Positions 6,815-13,350 of a stretch of 64,000 nucleotides of DNA are shown here, piece after piece. The position numbers and the translations under genes were made by a program. The notes under the pieces were generated by a model. The model saw only the letters and a program-made list of their open reading frames with translations, searched no databases and was not told where the DNA came from. This DNA comes from a virus. The stretch lies in IMG/VR virus record IMGVR_UViG_3300007760_001418, positions 1 through 64,000 of that record; one strand, written 5' to 3'. Position 1 is the stretch's first letter; every line of letters starts with the position of its first letter.

Positions 6815-6977
6815 GTGGATCCTTGGAATCGATAAGTTAGAGAAGAAAATTGATCAACTCGAGGCACAGCTTAAGGTAGTCAGTGATAGAGCGCAAATGA
6901 ATAACCTGCGTACGTTGATGATGCTTGAGTATGGTGAGTTCCCTGATCTAAAGAAGCGCATGCCCAACGACTCCTAA
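6801..6977 (+). CDS. Short coiled-coil protein with 'LGIDK' motif
   Basis: A 58-residue protein read from GTG 6801 (VKLFKWILGIDKLEKK). Residues 10-32 form a heptad helix (LEKKIDQLEAQLKVVSDR). The N terminus parallels MGFWTKALGIDKRF at 3251. It is coupled to the preceding GDLV gene through GAGGT and overlaps it by 14 bases. A direct repeat of the 5401-5425 segment follows its stop. Function unknown. Confidence 0.65.
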   Translation: MKLFKWILGIDKLEKKIDQLEAQLKVVSDRAQMNNLRTLMMLEYGEFPDLKKRMPNDS

Positions 6978-7000
6978 GCTGGTTCGGTATTCAACTCGAG

Positions 7001-7025
7001 GGCGGGTAATACTAGAAAACAGTAA
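7001..7025 (+). repeat. Dispersed direct repeat, copy 2
   Basis: A near-identical copy of the 25-base segment at 5401-5425. Here it is non-coding, between the stop at 6977 and the minus-strand gene ending at 7044. Confidence 0.6.
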
Positions 7026-7043
7026 GAGCGGTAAGGTATGGGT

Positions 7044-7244
7044 CTATAAGTAAGCAGACAGCGTAATAAGACCAGCAAGCCCATACGATCCATAGACTAA
7101 TACCTCAGGTCCATTACCACTATGTACTAGTCCAATAGCTAGTAGACTACACCATGATACGTATCCTACACATGCTATCAGGTCAGCTTGCACATCTGTT
7201 AGGCTGCACACCCAGTCTCTGTATTTGTTTATTATGCTATCCAT
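7044..7244 (-). CDS. Small two-helix membrane protein, holin-like in shape
   Basis: A 66-residue protein from ATG 7244 (minus), preceded by AGGA at good spacing; a longer reading to 7355 lacks support. Two hydrophobic helices (about residues 20-37, ADLIACVGYVSWCSLLAIGL, and 44-64, VLVYGSYGLAGLITLSAYL) are joined by a short polar loop. Size and topology match small holins or antiholins, but no family signature is seen. It is the only gene downstream of the minus-strand promoter at 7665-7693. Confidence 0.55.
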   Translation of the reverse strand: MDSIINKYRDWVCSLTDVQADLIACVGYVSWCSLLAIGLVHSGNGPEVLVYGSYGLAGLITLSAYL

Positions 7245-7269
7245 AATGCACCATCCTATACTAGTATCT

Positions 7270-7350
7270 ATGGCCATTATCCTGGCCATCGGCTGGTTAT
7301 TTTGGTACAAATAATGGCCATTGAGAGATAAGTGGAGATATTTTGTACCA
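7270..7350. repeat. Interleaved inverted repeats upstream of the small membrane gene
   Basis: ATGGCCATTAT at 7270-7280 is the exact inverted repeat of 7311-7321, and TGGTACAAA at 7303-7311 is the exact inverted repeat of 7342-7350. The pairs interleave, so in RNA only a pseudoknot could form both. They lie in the leader of the minus-strand transcript that would start near 7658. Confidence 0.55.
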
Positions 7351-7664
7351 CTCATGTCTCTTCACTCTAGACAAGTGGCTATTTGTCCATATGTCCTGGC
7401 TCGTGGCACAGCCGGCTACCAGCGATCAGACCACACGCTTTTTAGTCTCCTGACCTGGCAGCATGTAATCGGCAGAAAAAAAAGCTGCTCGGAACTTTAC
7501 CATCCCGCGCAGCGGACGTACACACGCGTGCACGAGGCTGCTGCCCAGCCGGCCAGAGCGCACAAGGCTACCTGTCCATCGCGAGGGCTGCTGCTGTTAT
7601 GTGGCCGCTGTTACGGCGATGCGCGTGCTCGTGTCATGCTGTTTCCTTCCTACCTTATAGTACT

Positions 7665-7693
7665 ATTATACCACACACACCCGGGTTTTACAC
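7665..7693 (-). promoter_or_regulatory. Leftward promoter, GTGTAA-17-TATAAT
   Basis: On the minus strand GTGTAA (plus 7688-7693) is followed after exactly 17 bases by TATAAT (plus 7665-7670). This is the only leftward copy found of the window's GTGCAA/GTGTAA promoter set. It would give a leader of about 400 bases before the gene at 7044-7244. Confidence 0.7.
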
Positions 7694-7699
7694 GAGCTT

Positions 7700-7890
7700 G
7701 TACTGGCTGCGCAGCCATCACGGTCCGACCGCTCGAGGTAATGCAGTATACATCCGCGTGTTACTTCACGTCCGTGATGGCTGAGGTGAGCGAGTGTAAC
7801 ACTGTTTCTGTTTCGGTGTTACGGCGCGCTCGAAGTAACGAAAGATGTTCACACGGAGTTAACACGGACCTCGAGCGTTTTTGAACTCTT
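7700..7890. other. Gene-free region of inverted repeats between divergent promoters
   Basis: It holds a GGCTGC-GCAGCC palindrome at about 7705-7716, an 11-base inverted repeat (7713-7723 with 7772-7782), and GTAACAC 7796-7802 with GTGTTAC 7816-7822 inside GAGCG 7788-7792 with CGCTC 7827-7831. A plus-strand reading frame from 7321 to 7884 exists but has random-looking composition and no ribosome site. The arrangement between a leftward and a rightward promoter would suit an operator region or a replication origin; neither is shown. Confidence 0.45.
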
Positions 7891-7893
7891 TTT

Positions 7894-7922
7894 TTGTACA
7901 CGATTTGTGGCGGCGGTATAAT
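7894..7922 (+). promoter_or_regulatory. Rightward promoter, TTGTAC-17-TATAAT
   Basis: TTGTAC at 7894-7899 and TATAAT at 7917-7922 are separated by 17 bases. The -35 is nearer the ordinary sigma-70 type than the GTGCAA set. There is no gene before the terminator at 8309, so the likely product is a non-coding RNA. Confidence 0.6.
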
Positions 7923-7928
7923 ATACTA

Positions 7929-8310
7929 GGCCCTATGAGATCTTTTTATGTACGTCGATGCCATAACTTTTGCGATCACACTTATACAACGTGTACTGGC
8001 TTGGTTACTATAAAAATAAGGGACGCTGCACTGTGTAAGCCCGTCACGGCGCGCAGTGGAAACTCCTGGCGGTCATACGAATCATGGCGGTTTTTAACAA
8101 GGCGAGATGGAGTCTAGAGATGGTCGATACGTGAGATAATAATATTATGAGTACGAAAACCTGCTCATATCGTGGGATGTGGCGATCCCGAGCAGGCAGC
8201 CTTATTAAAGTCAGGTGATAGCATGGGTCACGATATGTCCGGCCAGTAACCTTTTCATTTAATTTTGAATAGACGAATTAGGGGGTCACGAAAGTGGCCC
8301 TCTTTTTTTA
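7929..8310 (+). ncRNA. Non-coding RNA candidate with a pseudoknot
   Basis: The segment from the expected start of the 7894 promoter to a strong terminator has no credible gene. Near its 3' end CCTGCTC 8160-8166 pairs with GAGCAGG 8190-8196, and GGGAT 8174-8178 stacks with ATCCC 8185-8189, leaving a seven-base bulge ATATCGT at 8167-8173. The downstream ACGATAT at 8230-8236 is the exact complement of that bulge; with flanking bases the match is nine (8166-8174 with 8229-8237). This is the layout of a pseudoknot. RNA start and function are inferred. Confidence 0.55.
8280..8309 (+). terminator. Rho-independent terminator
   Basis: GGGTCAC-GAAA-GTGGCCC forms a seven-base-pair stem (one G-T pair) with a GNRA loop, followed by TCTTTTTTT. 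It ends the RNA candidate and insulates the early promoter at 8332. Confidence 0.9.
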
Positions 8311-8331
8311 TGCCGGCCGGCTGACACACCC

Positions 8332-8360
8332 GTGTAAAATCGACGTGCATGGGGTATAAT
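8332..8360 (+). promoter_or_regulatory. Promoter, GTGTAA-17-TATAAT
   Basis: GTGTAA at 8332-8337, a 17-base spacer, TATAAT at 8355-8360. The start near 8367 gives a short leader to the gene at 8388. Confidence 0.85.
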
Positions 8361-8387
8361 GTATATGTAATCAGGAAAAGGAAACAC

Positions 8388-9011
8388 ATGGCCCGCAATA
8401 AGAACAAGAGTCTGCTCCAGAAAGCCAAACGCGCCCGTCAAGAGCGTATCGACGCGTCGCTAGCGGATTTGTCCAACAAAATCAACCAGTTAAGTGAGGC
8501 CGGCCTACACCTGAACGACGACGAAACGTACACACCTGAGTATGCCAAGCTGATTGCTCAGCTTAACCAGGTGCACGAAGAACGTGATGAGTTCGAAGAC
8601 AACCAACGAGAACGCAACATTCAGAAGCTGCGGGCCAAGGACGAGCTACGTCAGGCCAAGCTGGATCACGGACTCAGGGTGGGTAAGGTAAAGAATAACA
8701 TCCAATGGGCACCTGGTGGTATGGACATGGTGCCTGGTCGTAAGGATTGCGACGCCAAGTTCTTCGGAGCACAGGAGGCGGGACTGGCTAAGGTATCTCG
8801 CGATATTGGGCGCTGGGAAACCCTGGACCCATATGCAAATGCAAGAGGAGTGAATAAGGGCGAGATTGTCATGATCATCTCTGAGAAGTACCAGGTCGAG
8901 ACCGGCTATGGACGCAAGATCAAAACAAAGTGGGCAGTCGACGTCATGGTCGGGCCTCACGTAGTCAAGGCGATCCCCGCAGCAGCGCTTCGCCCGTTGG
9001 AAGAAGATTAA
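8388..9011 (+). CDS. Coiled-coil protein with C-terminal SH3-like domain
   Basis: A 207-residue protein. ATG 8388 follows AAAAGGA and the promoter at 8332. The first 100 residues are a basic and charged helix (KSLLQKAKRARQERIDASL, LNQVHEERDEFEDNQRER). The centre has a Gly-Met-rich linker and KFFGAQEAGL. The last 50 residues (GVNKGEIVMIISEKY, KTKWAVDVMVGPHVVKAIP) follow the GDLV-type strand pattern, so this may be the family domain fused to a helical arm. Function unknown; expressed from an early-type promoter. Confidence 0.7.
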   Translation: MARNKNKSLLQKAKRARQERIDASLADLSNKINQLSEAGLHLNDDETYTPEYAKLIAQLNQVHEERDEFEDNQRERNIQKLRAKDELRQAKLDHGLRVGKVKNNIQWAPGGMDMVPGRKDCDAKFFGAQEAGLAKVSRDIGRWETLDPYANARGVNKGEIVMIISEKYQVETGYGRKIKTKWAVDVMVGPHVVKAIPAAALRPLEED

Positions 9012-9012
9012 A

Positions 9013-9300
9013 ATGGTTAACGATATCAAGGACTTAGAGCCCGGCGACCTTGCTTGGTTCGCATTGAATGAAGATGACCTACCACAGATGGTAGAGATCG
9101 AAGACGTCACCGAGGGTCAGGTTGCAATCCGTGTCGACGACGGGCTGCTGGTAGCAGATGCTTCGAAGTTTCACCTCCTCGAAAAGTGGTGGGGACACGG
9201 GCCTCTGGGTGATGGGACAGGCATGGGACCTGATGGTTTCGATCCGGATTGGGCATCCAAAGAGGAAAAGTCCAATGATATTAAGGGGTTAGAGAAATAA
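9013..9300 (+). CDS. GDLV-related protein with acidic/Gly-rich tail
   Basis: A 95-residue protein starting one base after the previous stop, so certainly in the same operon. LEPGDLAWFAL, PQMVEIEDVTEGQVAIRVDDGLLV and FHLLEKWW follow the strand order of the small barrel family. The tail (GHGPLGDGTGMGPDGFDPDW) is glycine- and aspartate-rich and probably disordered. Function unknown. Confidence 0.7.
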   Translation: MVNDIKDLEPGDLAWFALNEDDLPQMVEIEDVTEGQVAIRVDDGLLVADASKFHLLEKWWGHGPLGDGTGMGPDGFDPDWASKEEKSNDIKGLEK

Positions 9301-9319
9301 AAATAATTGTGACACCGGC

Positions 9320-9348
9320 GTGTAAAATCGTTCGATTTGCTGTATAAT
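9320..9348 (+). promoter_or_regulatory. Promoter, GTGTAA-17-TATAAT
   Basis: GTGTAA at 9320-9325 and TATAAT at 9343-9348 with a 17-base spacer. The leader contains a TGGGC-ATC-GCCCA hairpin just before the AAGGAGA of the gene at 9415. Confidence 0.85.
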
Positions 9349-9414
9349 GGTAACATAATCAAACAAAGGCTGGTGAGGACTGGCCAGTGGGCATCGCCCA
9401 GAAGGAGACATAAT

Positions 9415-9726
9415 ATGTCAGAAGAAAACAACAACCTGAAACGTACCCACAAGGCTCCCTACAAGGTAGGCAAATTGTACTTCGGTCGCAGCGCACCCAC
9501 TCGTGGTGCCAAGTGGGTCGTCTCTGCTAGCATGGATCTTAGCAATCCTGTAGCGGAATACGACATTGGCAAGCTGGCGCGCGCCCATTGCGAGGAAGCA
9601 CGTGATGCTGCCCGCATTGCCAAGGCTGAAGCAGCTTCCGCTGAGGTTGCCATCCCTGCAGGTGAGGAGTTTACGGATATCATGTCAGATGATACTGTCG
9701 ATTTTGAGGGAGGAATTGATCTCTAA
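9415..9726 (+). CDS. Hypothetical early protein
   Basis: A 103-residue protein from ATG 9415 behind AAGGAGA. The first half is basic (LKRTHKAPYKVGKLYFGRSAPTR), the middle forms an Ala-rich helix (HCEEARDAARIAKAEAASAE), and the end is acidic (DIMSDDTVDFEGGIDL). No domain is recognised. Its own promoter and hairpin leader suggest early expression as a single gene. Three A/T-rich repeats of AAAGATCTC follow the stop. Confidence 0.65.
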   Translation: MSEENNNLKRTHKAPYKVGKLYFGRSAPTRGAKWVVSASMDLSNPVAEYDIGKLARAHCEEARDAARIAKAEAASAEVAIPAGEEFTDIMSDDTVDFEGGIDL

Positions 9727-9763
9727 AAGATCTCAAAAAGATCTCAAAAAGATCGAACAATTC

Positions 9764-9792
9764 GTGCAAATCCCCTCCCCATATTGTATAAT
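9764..9792 (+). promoter_or_regulatory. Promoter, GTGCAA-17-TATAAT
   Basis: GTGCAA at 9764-9769 and TATAAT at 9787-9792, spacer 17. The leader continues TATACTTGATGGTTGGGGAGG, the same sequence as after the 13260 promoter, and folds as GGAGGG-GATTAG-CCCTCC before the ribosome site. Confidence 0.9.
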
Positions 9793-9853
9793 ATACTTGA
9801 TGGTTGGGGAGGGGATTAGCCCTCCAAGCCTCTAGACCAAGGAGTTAGAAAAC

Positions 9854-10936
9854 ATGGATATCAAAACCTTCAATCTCGTCGCTACCAAGCTTCCCCCGGA
9901 GATCGCGATTCTTCTTCGCGGACCGACAGGGGTCGGTAAGTCTTTCCTGGCTAACCAGGTGGCAAAGAACCTTGAGCTTCCTTTCATCGACGTCCGCGGT
10001 TCTACCATGTCCGAAGGTGATGTTGGTGGTTACCCCGATGTTGAGGGTATGAAGGAAAATGGTATCATGACCTTCTGCATGCCATCCTGGTTCATCCGGG
10101 CATGCCGAGAGCCTGTTGTCCTGATGCTGGACGAGCTTAACCGCTCCCTCCCCGGTGTCCAACAGTCCTTCTTCCAGCTGGTCCTGGACCGAGAGTTGGG
10201 TAACGACGCTAACGGCGTTCCTTACCGCCTCCACCCGCAGACCAAGGTCATCGCGGCTGTCAACCACGGCGCTGAGTACGACGTCAACGAGATGGACCCC
10301 GCATTGCTGCGGCGCTTCTGGACTGTGGACCTTGAGCCCACCTCCGAAGATTGGATCACCTGGGCTACTGCCGAAGGTCTTGACCCGGTGGTCATCGACT
10401 TCATTCGTCAGAATCCTGCCCACCTCCGAGTCGACCCTTCTACGGTTGAGCCTGGTACGGTGGCTCCGAACCCCGCTTCCTGGCACCGCCTGGCAGAGAG
10501 CCTGGTCCACATGGGCTACGCTCCGGCTGACCTCGCTGGTAAGGAAAGGGCTCCTGGCTTCTACGCTGTCGCCCTGGGCTTCGTCGGTACCGAAGCTGCT
10601 ATCTCCTTCACGACCTTCGTTGAGGGTTACGAGATGGTGGTCAGCGCCGAGGACATCCTGGACGACTACAAGGGCAACAAGGAAAAGGTTGCTGCCCTTA
10701 CGAACGATCGCCTTAACGCGGTTATCGAGAAGATCGCTAACCACTGCAAGGAAAATGAATGGAAGCTGAATCAGGCCAAGAACGTCGCGGCCTTCGCTGA
10801 AAGCCTCCCTGGTGAGATGATGGTCTCCCTTTGGAACACCATCTCGGCTACCCAGAAGTTGCCGAACATCCAGAAGATGCACAAGTTGATTGGACAGAAG
10901 ATTGTCAAGGCAGTCCAGTCCAGCCGAAACCTTTAA
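9854..10936 (+). CDS. MoxR-type AAA+ ATPase
   Basis: A 360-residue AAA+ ATPase. Walker A is GPTGVGKS (23-30), Walker B VVLMLDELNR (88-97), sensor 1 AAVNH (135-138) and an arginine pair DPALLRRFW (149-156) supplies the finger. The early position of Walker A and the short insertions fit the MoxR/AAA_5 group, which act with VWA-domain partners to remodel protein complexes. The partner here is the DUF2201-type protein at 11392, two genes downstream. The start follows an AAGGAG site and a promoter of the GTGCAA set. In phages the target of such pairs is unknown. Confidence 0.88.
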   Translation: MDIKTFNLVATKLPPEIAILLRGPTGVGKSFLANQVAKNLELPFIDVRGSTMSEGDVGGYPDVEGMKENGIMTFCMPSWFIRACREPVVLMLDELNRSLPGVQQSFFQLVLDRELGNDANGVPYRLHPQTKVIAAVNHGAEYDVNEMDPALLRRFWTVDLEPTSEDWITWATAEGLDPVVIDFIRQNPAHLRVDPSTVEPGTVAPNPASWHRLAESLVHMGYAPADLAGKERAPGFYAVALGFVGTEAAISFTTFVEGYEMVVSAEDILDDYKGNKEKVAALTNDRLNAVIEKIANHCKENEWKLNQAKNVAAFAESLPGEMMVSLWNTISATQKLPNIQKMHKLIGQKIVKAVQSSRNL

Positions 10937-10944
10937 GATTACCC

Positions 10945-10993
10945 AGGAGGGTGCAACCCTAGTAACAGGTTAAGCTGACTAGGGTTCGCCCCT
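10945..10993 (+). promoter_or_regulatory. Long intercistronic hairpin
   Basis: AACCCTAGT 10955-10963 pairs perfectly with ACTAGGGTT 10978-10986, extended by GAGGG against CCCTC with an internal mismatch. There is no T-run, so it is more likely a processing or mRNA-stability element between the MoxR gene and the gene at 11012 than a terminator. Confidence 0.6.
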
Positions 10994-11011
10994 CGCACTT
11001 AGGAGAAAAGA

Positions 11012-11287
11012 ATGGAACTCTCAAACATCCTTAATGAACTCAATGGCCTCAATGTTGATCAGCTACGTATTTTGAATAATGCTGTCTATGATCGCCTCAA
11101 GGATGCTCGCAATAGGGACTCCGCAATCAAGCGTCGCACCCTACGTGCTGGTGACCAGGTATCTTGGACCGGTCGCAATGGGTACACGGAAGGTGTCATC
11201 GTCCGGGTCAAGCGTAAGAAGGCTATCTGCGATGTGGGTAGTGGGCGTAACTGGGATGTACCCCTCAGCATGCTGACGGCAGTCTAA
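11012..11287 (+). CDS. GDLV-related protein with N-terminal helices
   Basis: A 91-residue protein. Residues 1-40 are helical (ILNELNGLNVDQLRILNNAVYDRLKDAR). Residues 43-91 are a compact barrel-like segment: TLRAGDQVSWTG, EGVIVRVKRKKAICDV and GRNWDVPLSMLTAV. This C-terminal part closely follows the pattern of the small GDLV proteins and of hypothetical KOW-like domains. It lies between the MoxR ATPase and its likely VWA partner. A good AGGAG site precedes ATG 11012. Function unknown. Confidence 0.72.
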   Translation: MELSNILNELNGLNVDQLRILNNAVYDRLKDARNRDSAIKRRTLRAGDQVSWTGRNGYTEGVIVRVKRKKAICDVGSGRNWDVPLSMLTAV

Positions 11288-11339
11288 AAAGATTAATAAT
11301 ATCAATAGGTTACATAATACTATTTATTTTAGCATACCC

Positions 11340-11368
11340 GTGCAAAAAAGCCTGGCATGTTGTATAAT
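11340..11368 (+). promoter_or_regulatory. Promoter, GTGCAA-17-TATAAT
   Basis: GTGCAA at 11340-11345 and TATAAT at 11363-11368 with a 17-base spacer. The leader to the VWA gene is very short. Confidence 0.88.
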
Positions 11369-11391
11369 GTATATGTAATCAAGGAATGGAT

Positions 11392-12783
11392 ATGGCAACA
11401 CCACAAACGACAGCTAACGACCTCCCCATCGCAGGGGACCTCGCGACCGACATCGAAGCCAACAACTTCGAGTTGGACCCACATCTCATCAGCCTCCTCT
11501 GGAGTGAGCCCTTCTTCAGCAAGATCCTTAGGGTCGTAACGAAGGTCCGCACCGACAGCATCCCTACCGCAGGGGTCCTGGCCAAGGACGGCGACATCAA
11601 GATGTGGTGGAACCCAAAGTTCCTCGCTAGCCTCACACCTGATCAGGTGAAGGGGCTTCTAAAGCATGAGTGTTACCACCTGGTGTTCGAACACACCACC
11701 ACCCGGCGACACGATCCCCACATCATTTGGAACTATGCCACTGACCTGGCCATCAACTCTCTTATCCCAGAAGAGGAGCTCCCCGAGGGTGGCCTCATTC
11801 CTGGTAAGGCCTTTAAGGAGCTTTCCGATAAGGACAAGGCGATGATGGGACCGGACGCAGTTGGCCGGTACGAGCGGGTATCCGCAAAGATTGAATCCTT
11901 CCCCAAGGAGATGGCATCCGAGTGGTACTTCGCTGAGCTTCAGGAAGTGGCCGACGATATCCAAAAGGGTAAGGAAGATGGTGAAGGCCAGCCCGGAGAC
12001 GGCGAAGGCGAAGGGGAAGGTCAAGGACCTGGTCAGCCTGGTGGACAACCTGGTAACGGACCCGGTATGCCTGGGCCGATGGACGACCATGATGGTTGGG
12101 ACCAGCTCTCTGATGAAGATCGCGAATTGCTGAAGGGCAAGGTCAAGCAGGCCGTTGAGGATGCTGTCAAGGAATGTGACCGGAATGGTCAATGGGGTTC
12201 GGTTGGCGGAGGTACCCAGAAGGTGCTCCGGGAGCTCATCTCCAAGGAGATCCCCTGGCAGACAGTGCTGAAGAAGTTCTGCGGAATGACCCGCCGGGCC
12301 AATCGCGCTACCAACATCCGACGCCTCAACCGGAAGTACCCGGCTATTCACCCTGGCTTCCAAAAGGGCTACACCTCCTCCATCGCAGTCTACATCGACC
12401 AGAGTGGTTCGGTTAGCGATGCTGAGTTGGAGCTGTTCTTCGGAGAGCTTCGGAGCCTGGCCAAGCGGACTGAGTTCACCATCTACAACTTCGACACCGA
12501 GGTTGATACGGATAGCGAACGAGTCTGGAAGAAGGGTCGTACCCCTTACGCCGGTCGGACCCGTTGCGGAGGTACTTGCTTCACTGCTCCTACGGAGCAT
12601 GCAAATAAGAATAGTGCCAAGTTCGATGGCTACCTCATCCTCACTGATGGTGAGGCTAGCGATCCTGGACCTTCTCGGTTGAAGCGAGGATGGGTCATTT
12701 GCCCCGGACAGAAGCTTTACTTTGAGGCCTCGAAGAGGGACTTCGTTATCAACATGAAGGAACCCAAGAAGGTGGCAGCATGA
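11392..12783 (+). CDS. DUF2201-type metallopeptidase-like / VWA protein
   Basis: A 463-residue protein with two domains. The N-terminal part has HECYH at 92-96, an HExxH zinc-peptidase motif within LLKHECYHLVFEH. An acidic, Gly/Pro-rich linker follows (about 195-235). The C-terminal part is a VWA-like domain with the metal site DQSGS (D336, S338, S340) and GYLILTDGEASD. This is the layout of COG3864/DUF2201 proteins, which are encoded beside MoxR-type ATPases. ATG 11392 has AAGGA at six bases; ATG 11386 abuts it and is less likely. It has its own GTGCAA promoter. Confidence 0.85.
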   Translation: MATPQTTANDLPIAGDLATDIEANNFELDPHLISLLWSEPFFSKILRVVTKVRTDSIPTAGVLAKDGDIKMWWNPKFLASLTPDQVKGLLKHECYHLVFEHTTTRRHDPHIIWNYATDLAINSLIPEEELPEGGLIPGKAFKELSDKDKAMMGPDAVGRYERVSAKIESFPKEMASEWYFAELQEVADDIQKGKEDGEGQPGDGEGEGEGQGPGQPGGQPGNGPGMPGPMDDHDGWDQLSDEDRELLKGKVKQAVEDAVKECDRNGQWGSVGGGTQKVLRELISKEIPWQTVLKKFCGMTRRANRATNIRRLNRKYPAIHPGFQKGYTSSIAVYIDQSGSVSDAELELFFGELRSLAKRTEFTIYNFDTEVDTDSERVWKKGRTPYAGRTRCGGTCFTAPTEHANKNSAKFDGYLILTDGEASDPGPSRLKRGWVICPGQKLYFEASKRDFVINMKEPKKVAA

Positions 12784-13022
12784 AGCTAGGTAAGGATGTC
12801 AAGGCTTATATTGATAAGAAGCTAGGTGACACTAAGGACGAGAACCAAATGCGTGTGTACCAGGTCCTCATTGAGGGGTATTGGGCAGGTGAGTTGGATA
12901 TAAACCCAACCACCAAAGCCGTGATGCTTGTAGAGGATCCTGTGCCCCGCGTGGCAACACCGGTAGATGCGGTGATCACTGGAGCTATTATGCAGGCTAT
13001 GTCCGGGGGTGGGAAAAAGTAA
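12780..13022 (+). CDS. Hypothetical protein coupled to the VWA gene
   Basis: An 80-residue protein whose ATG overlaps the VWA stop (ATGA). A lysine-rich start (MKLGKDVKAYIDKKLGDTKDE) leads to a helix and then a Pro/Val/Ala-rich tail ending GGGKK. No domain is recognised. Coupled translation suggests a small accessory to the MoxR-VWA pair. Confidence 0.65.
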   Translation: MKLGKDVKAYIDKKLGDTKDENQMRVYQVLIEGYWAGELDINPTTKAVMLVEDPVPRVATPVDAVITGAIMQAMSGGGKK

Positions 13023-13075
13023 ATAATATTAGGTAGTTAGAGTGTTAAAAAGAATTGCATTGATCTGTCACATGC

Positions 13076-13104
13076 GTGCAAGATCTGCCTTCCTGTTGTA
13101 TAAT
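13076..13104 (+). promoter_or_regulatory. Promoter, GTGCAA-17-TATAAT
   Basis: GTGCAA at 13076-13081, 17-base spacer, TATAAT at 13099-13104. It drives only the 41-residue gene at 13127 before the next promoter. Confidence 0.85.
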
Positions 13105-13126
13105 AGTATCATAAGGAAGGTTGGTA

Positions 13127-13252
13127 ATGGCAAACATCGCAAACATCACACTCGCTATCCTCCTCGCCGCTCAGATGGCCGGCGCAATGACAGCACGTCA
13201 GGGGACAGCAGCTGTGACTATGGCTGACGCAATTACCTGCAATATTAATTGA
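13127..13252 (+). CDS. 41-residue hydrophobic microprotein
   Basis: ATG 13127 is preceded by AAGGAAGG at good spacing and by a promoter of the GTGCAA set. The peptide has a hydrophobic helix ANITLAILLAAQMAGAM followed by a polar Thr/Ala-rich end with one cysteine. The helix is only about 15 residues, so it may lie at the membrane surface rather than span it. The stop at 13250-13252 is followed within eight bases by the next promoter, so the gene is its own unit. Function unknown. Confidence 0.55.
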   Translation: MANIANITLAILLAAQMAGAMTARQGTAAVTMADAITCNIN

Positions 13253-13259
13253 CAGGCCC

Positions 13260-13288
13260 GTGCAAATAACGCCTGCATAGGGTATAAT
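13260..13288 (+). promoter_or_regulatory. Promoter, GTGCAA-17-TATAAT
   Basis: GTGCAA at 13260-13265 and TATAAT at 13283-13288, spacer 17. The leader shares its first 26 bases with that of the 9764 promoter and forms TTGGG-GAGGAA-CCCAA. Confidence 0.9.
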
Positions 13289-13350
13289 ATACTTGATGGT
13301 TGGGGAGGAACCCAACCGGTAACGGCAACCAAGACCAAGGAGAAAGCCAA

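Noticed and set aside
7321-7884. Plus-strand open frame of 187 residues
   Set aside because: Rich in Cys, His and Arg with no domain, no ribosome site and no promoter; the DNA is dominated by inverted repeats and a leftward promoter.
9845-10882. Minus-strand open frame of 345 residues
   Set aside because: Exact shadow of the MoxR ATPase gene, caused by its codon bias.
11659-12600. Minus-strand open frame of 313 residues
   Set aside because: Shadow of the DUF2201/VWA gene, whose motifs and promoter are on the plus strand.
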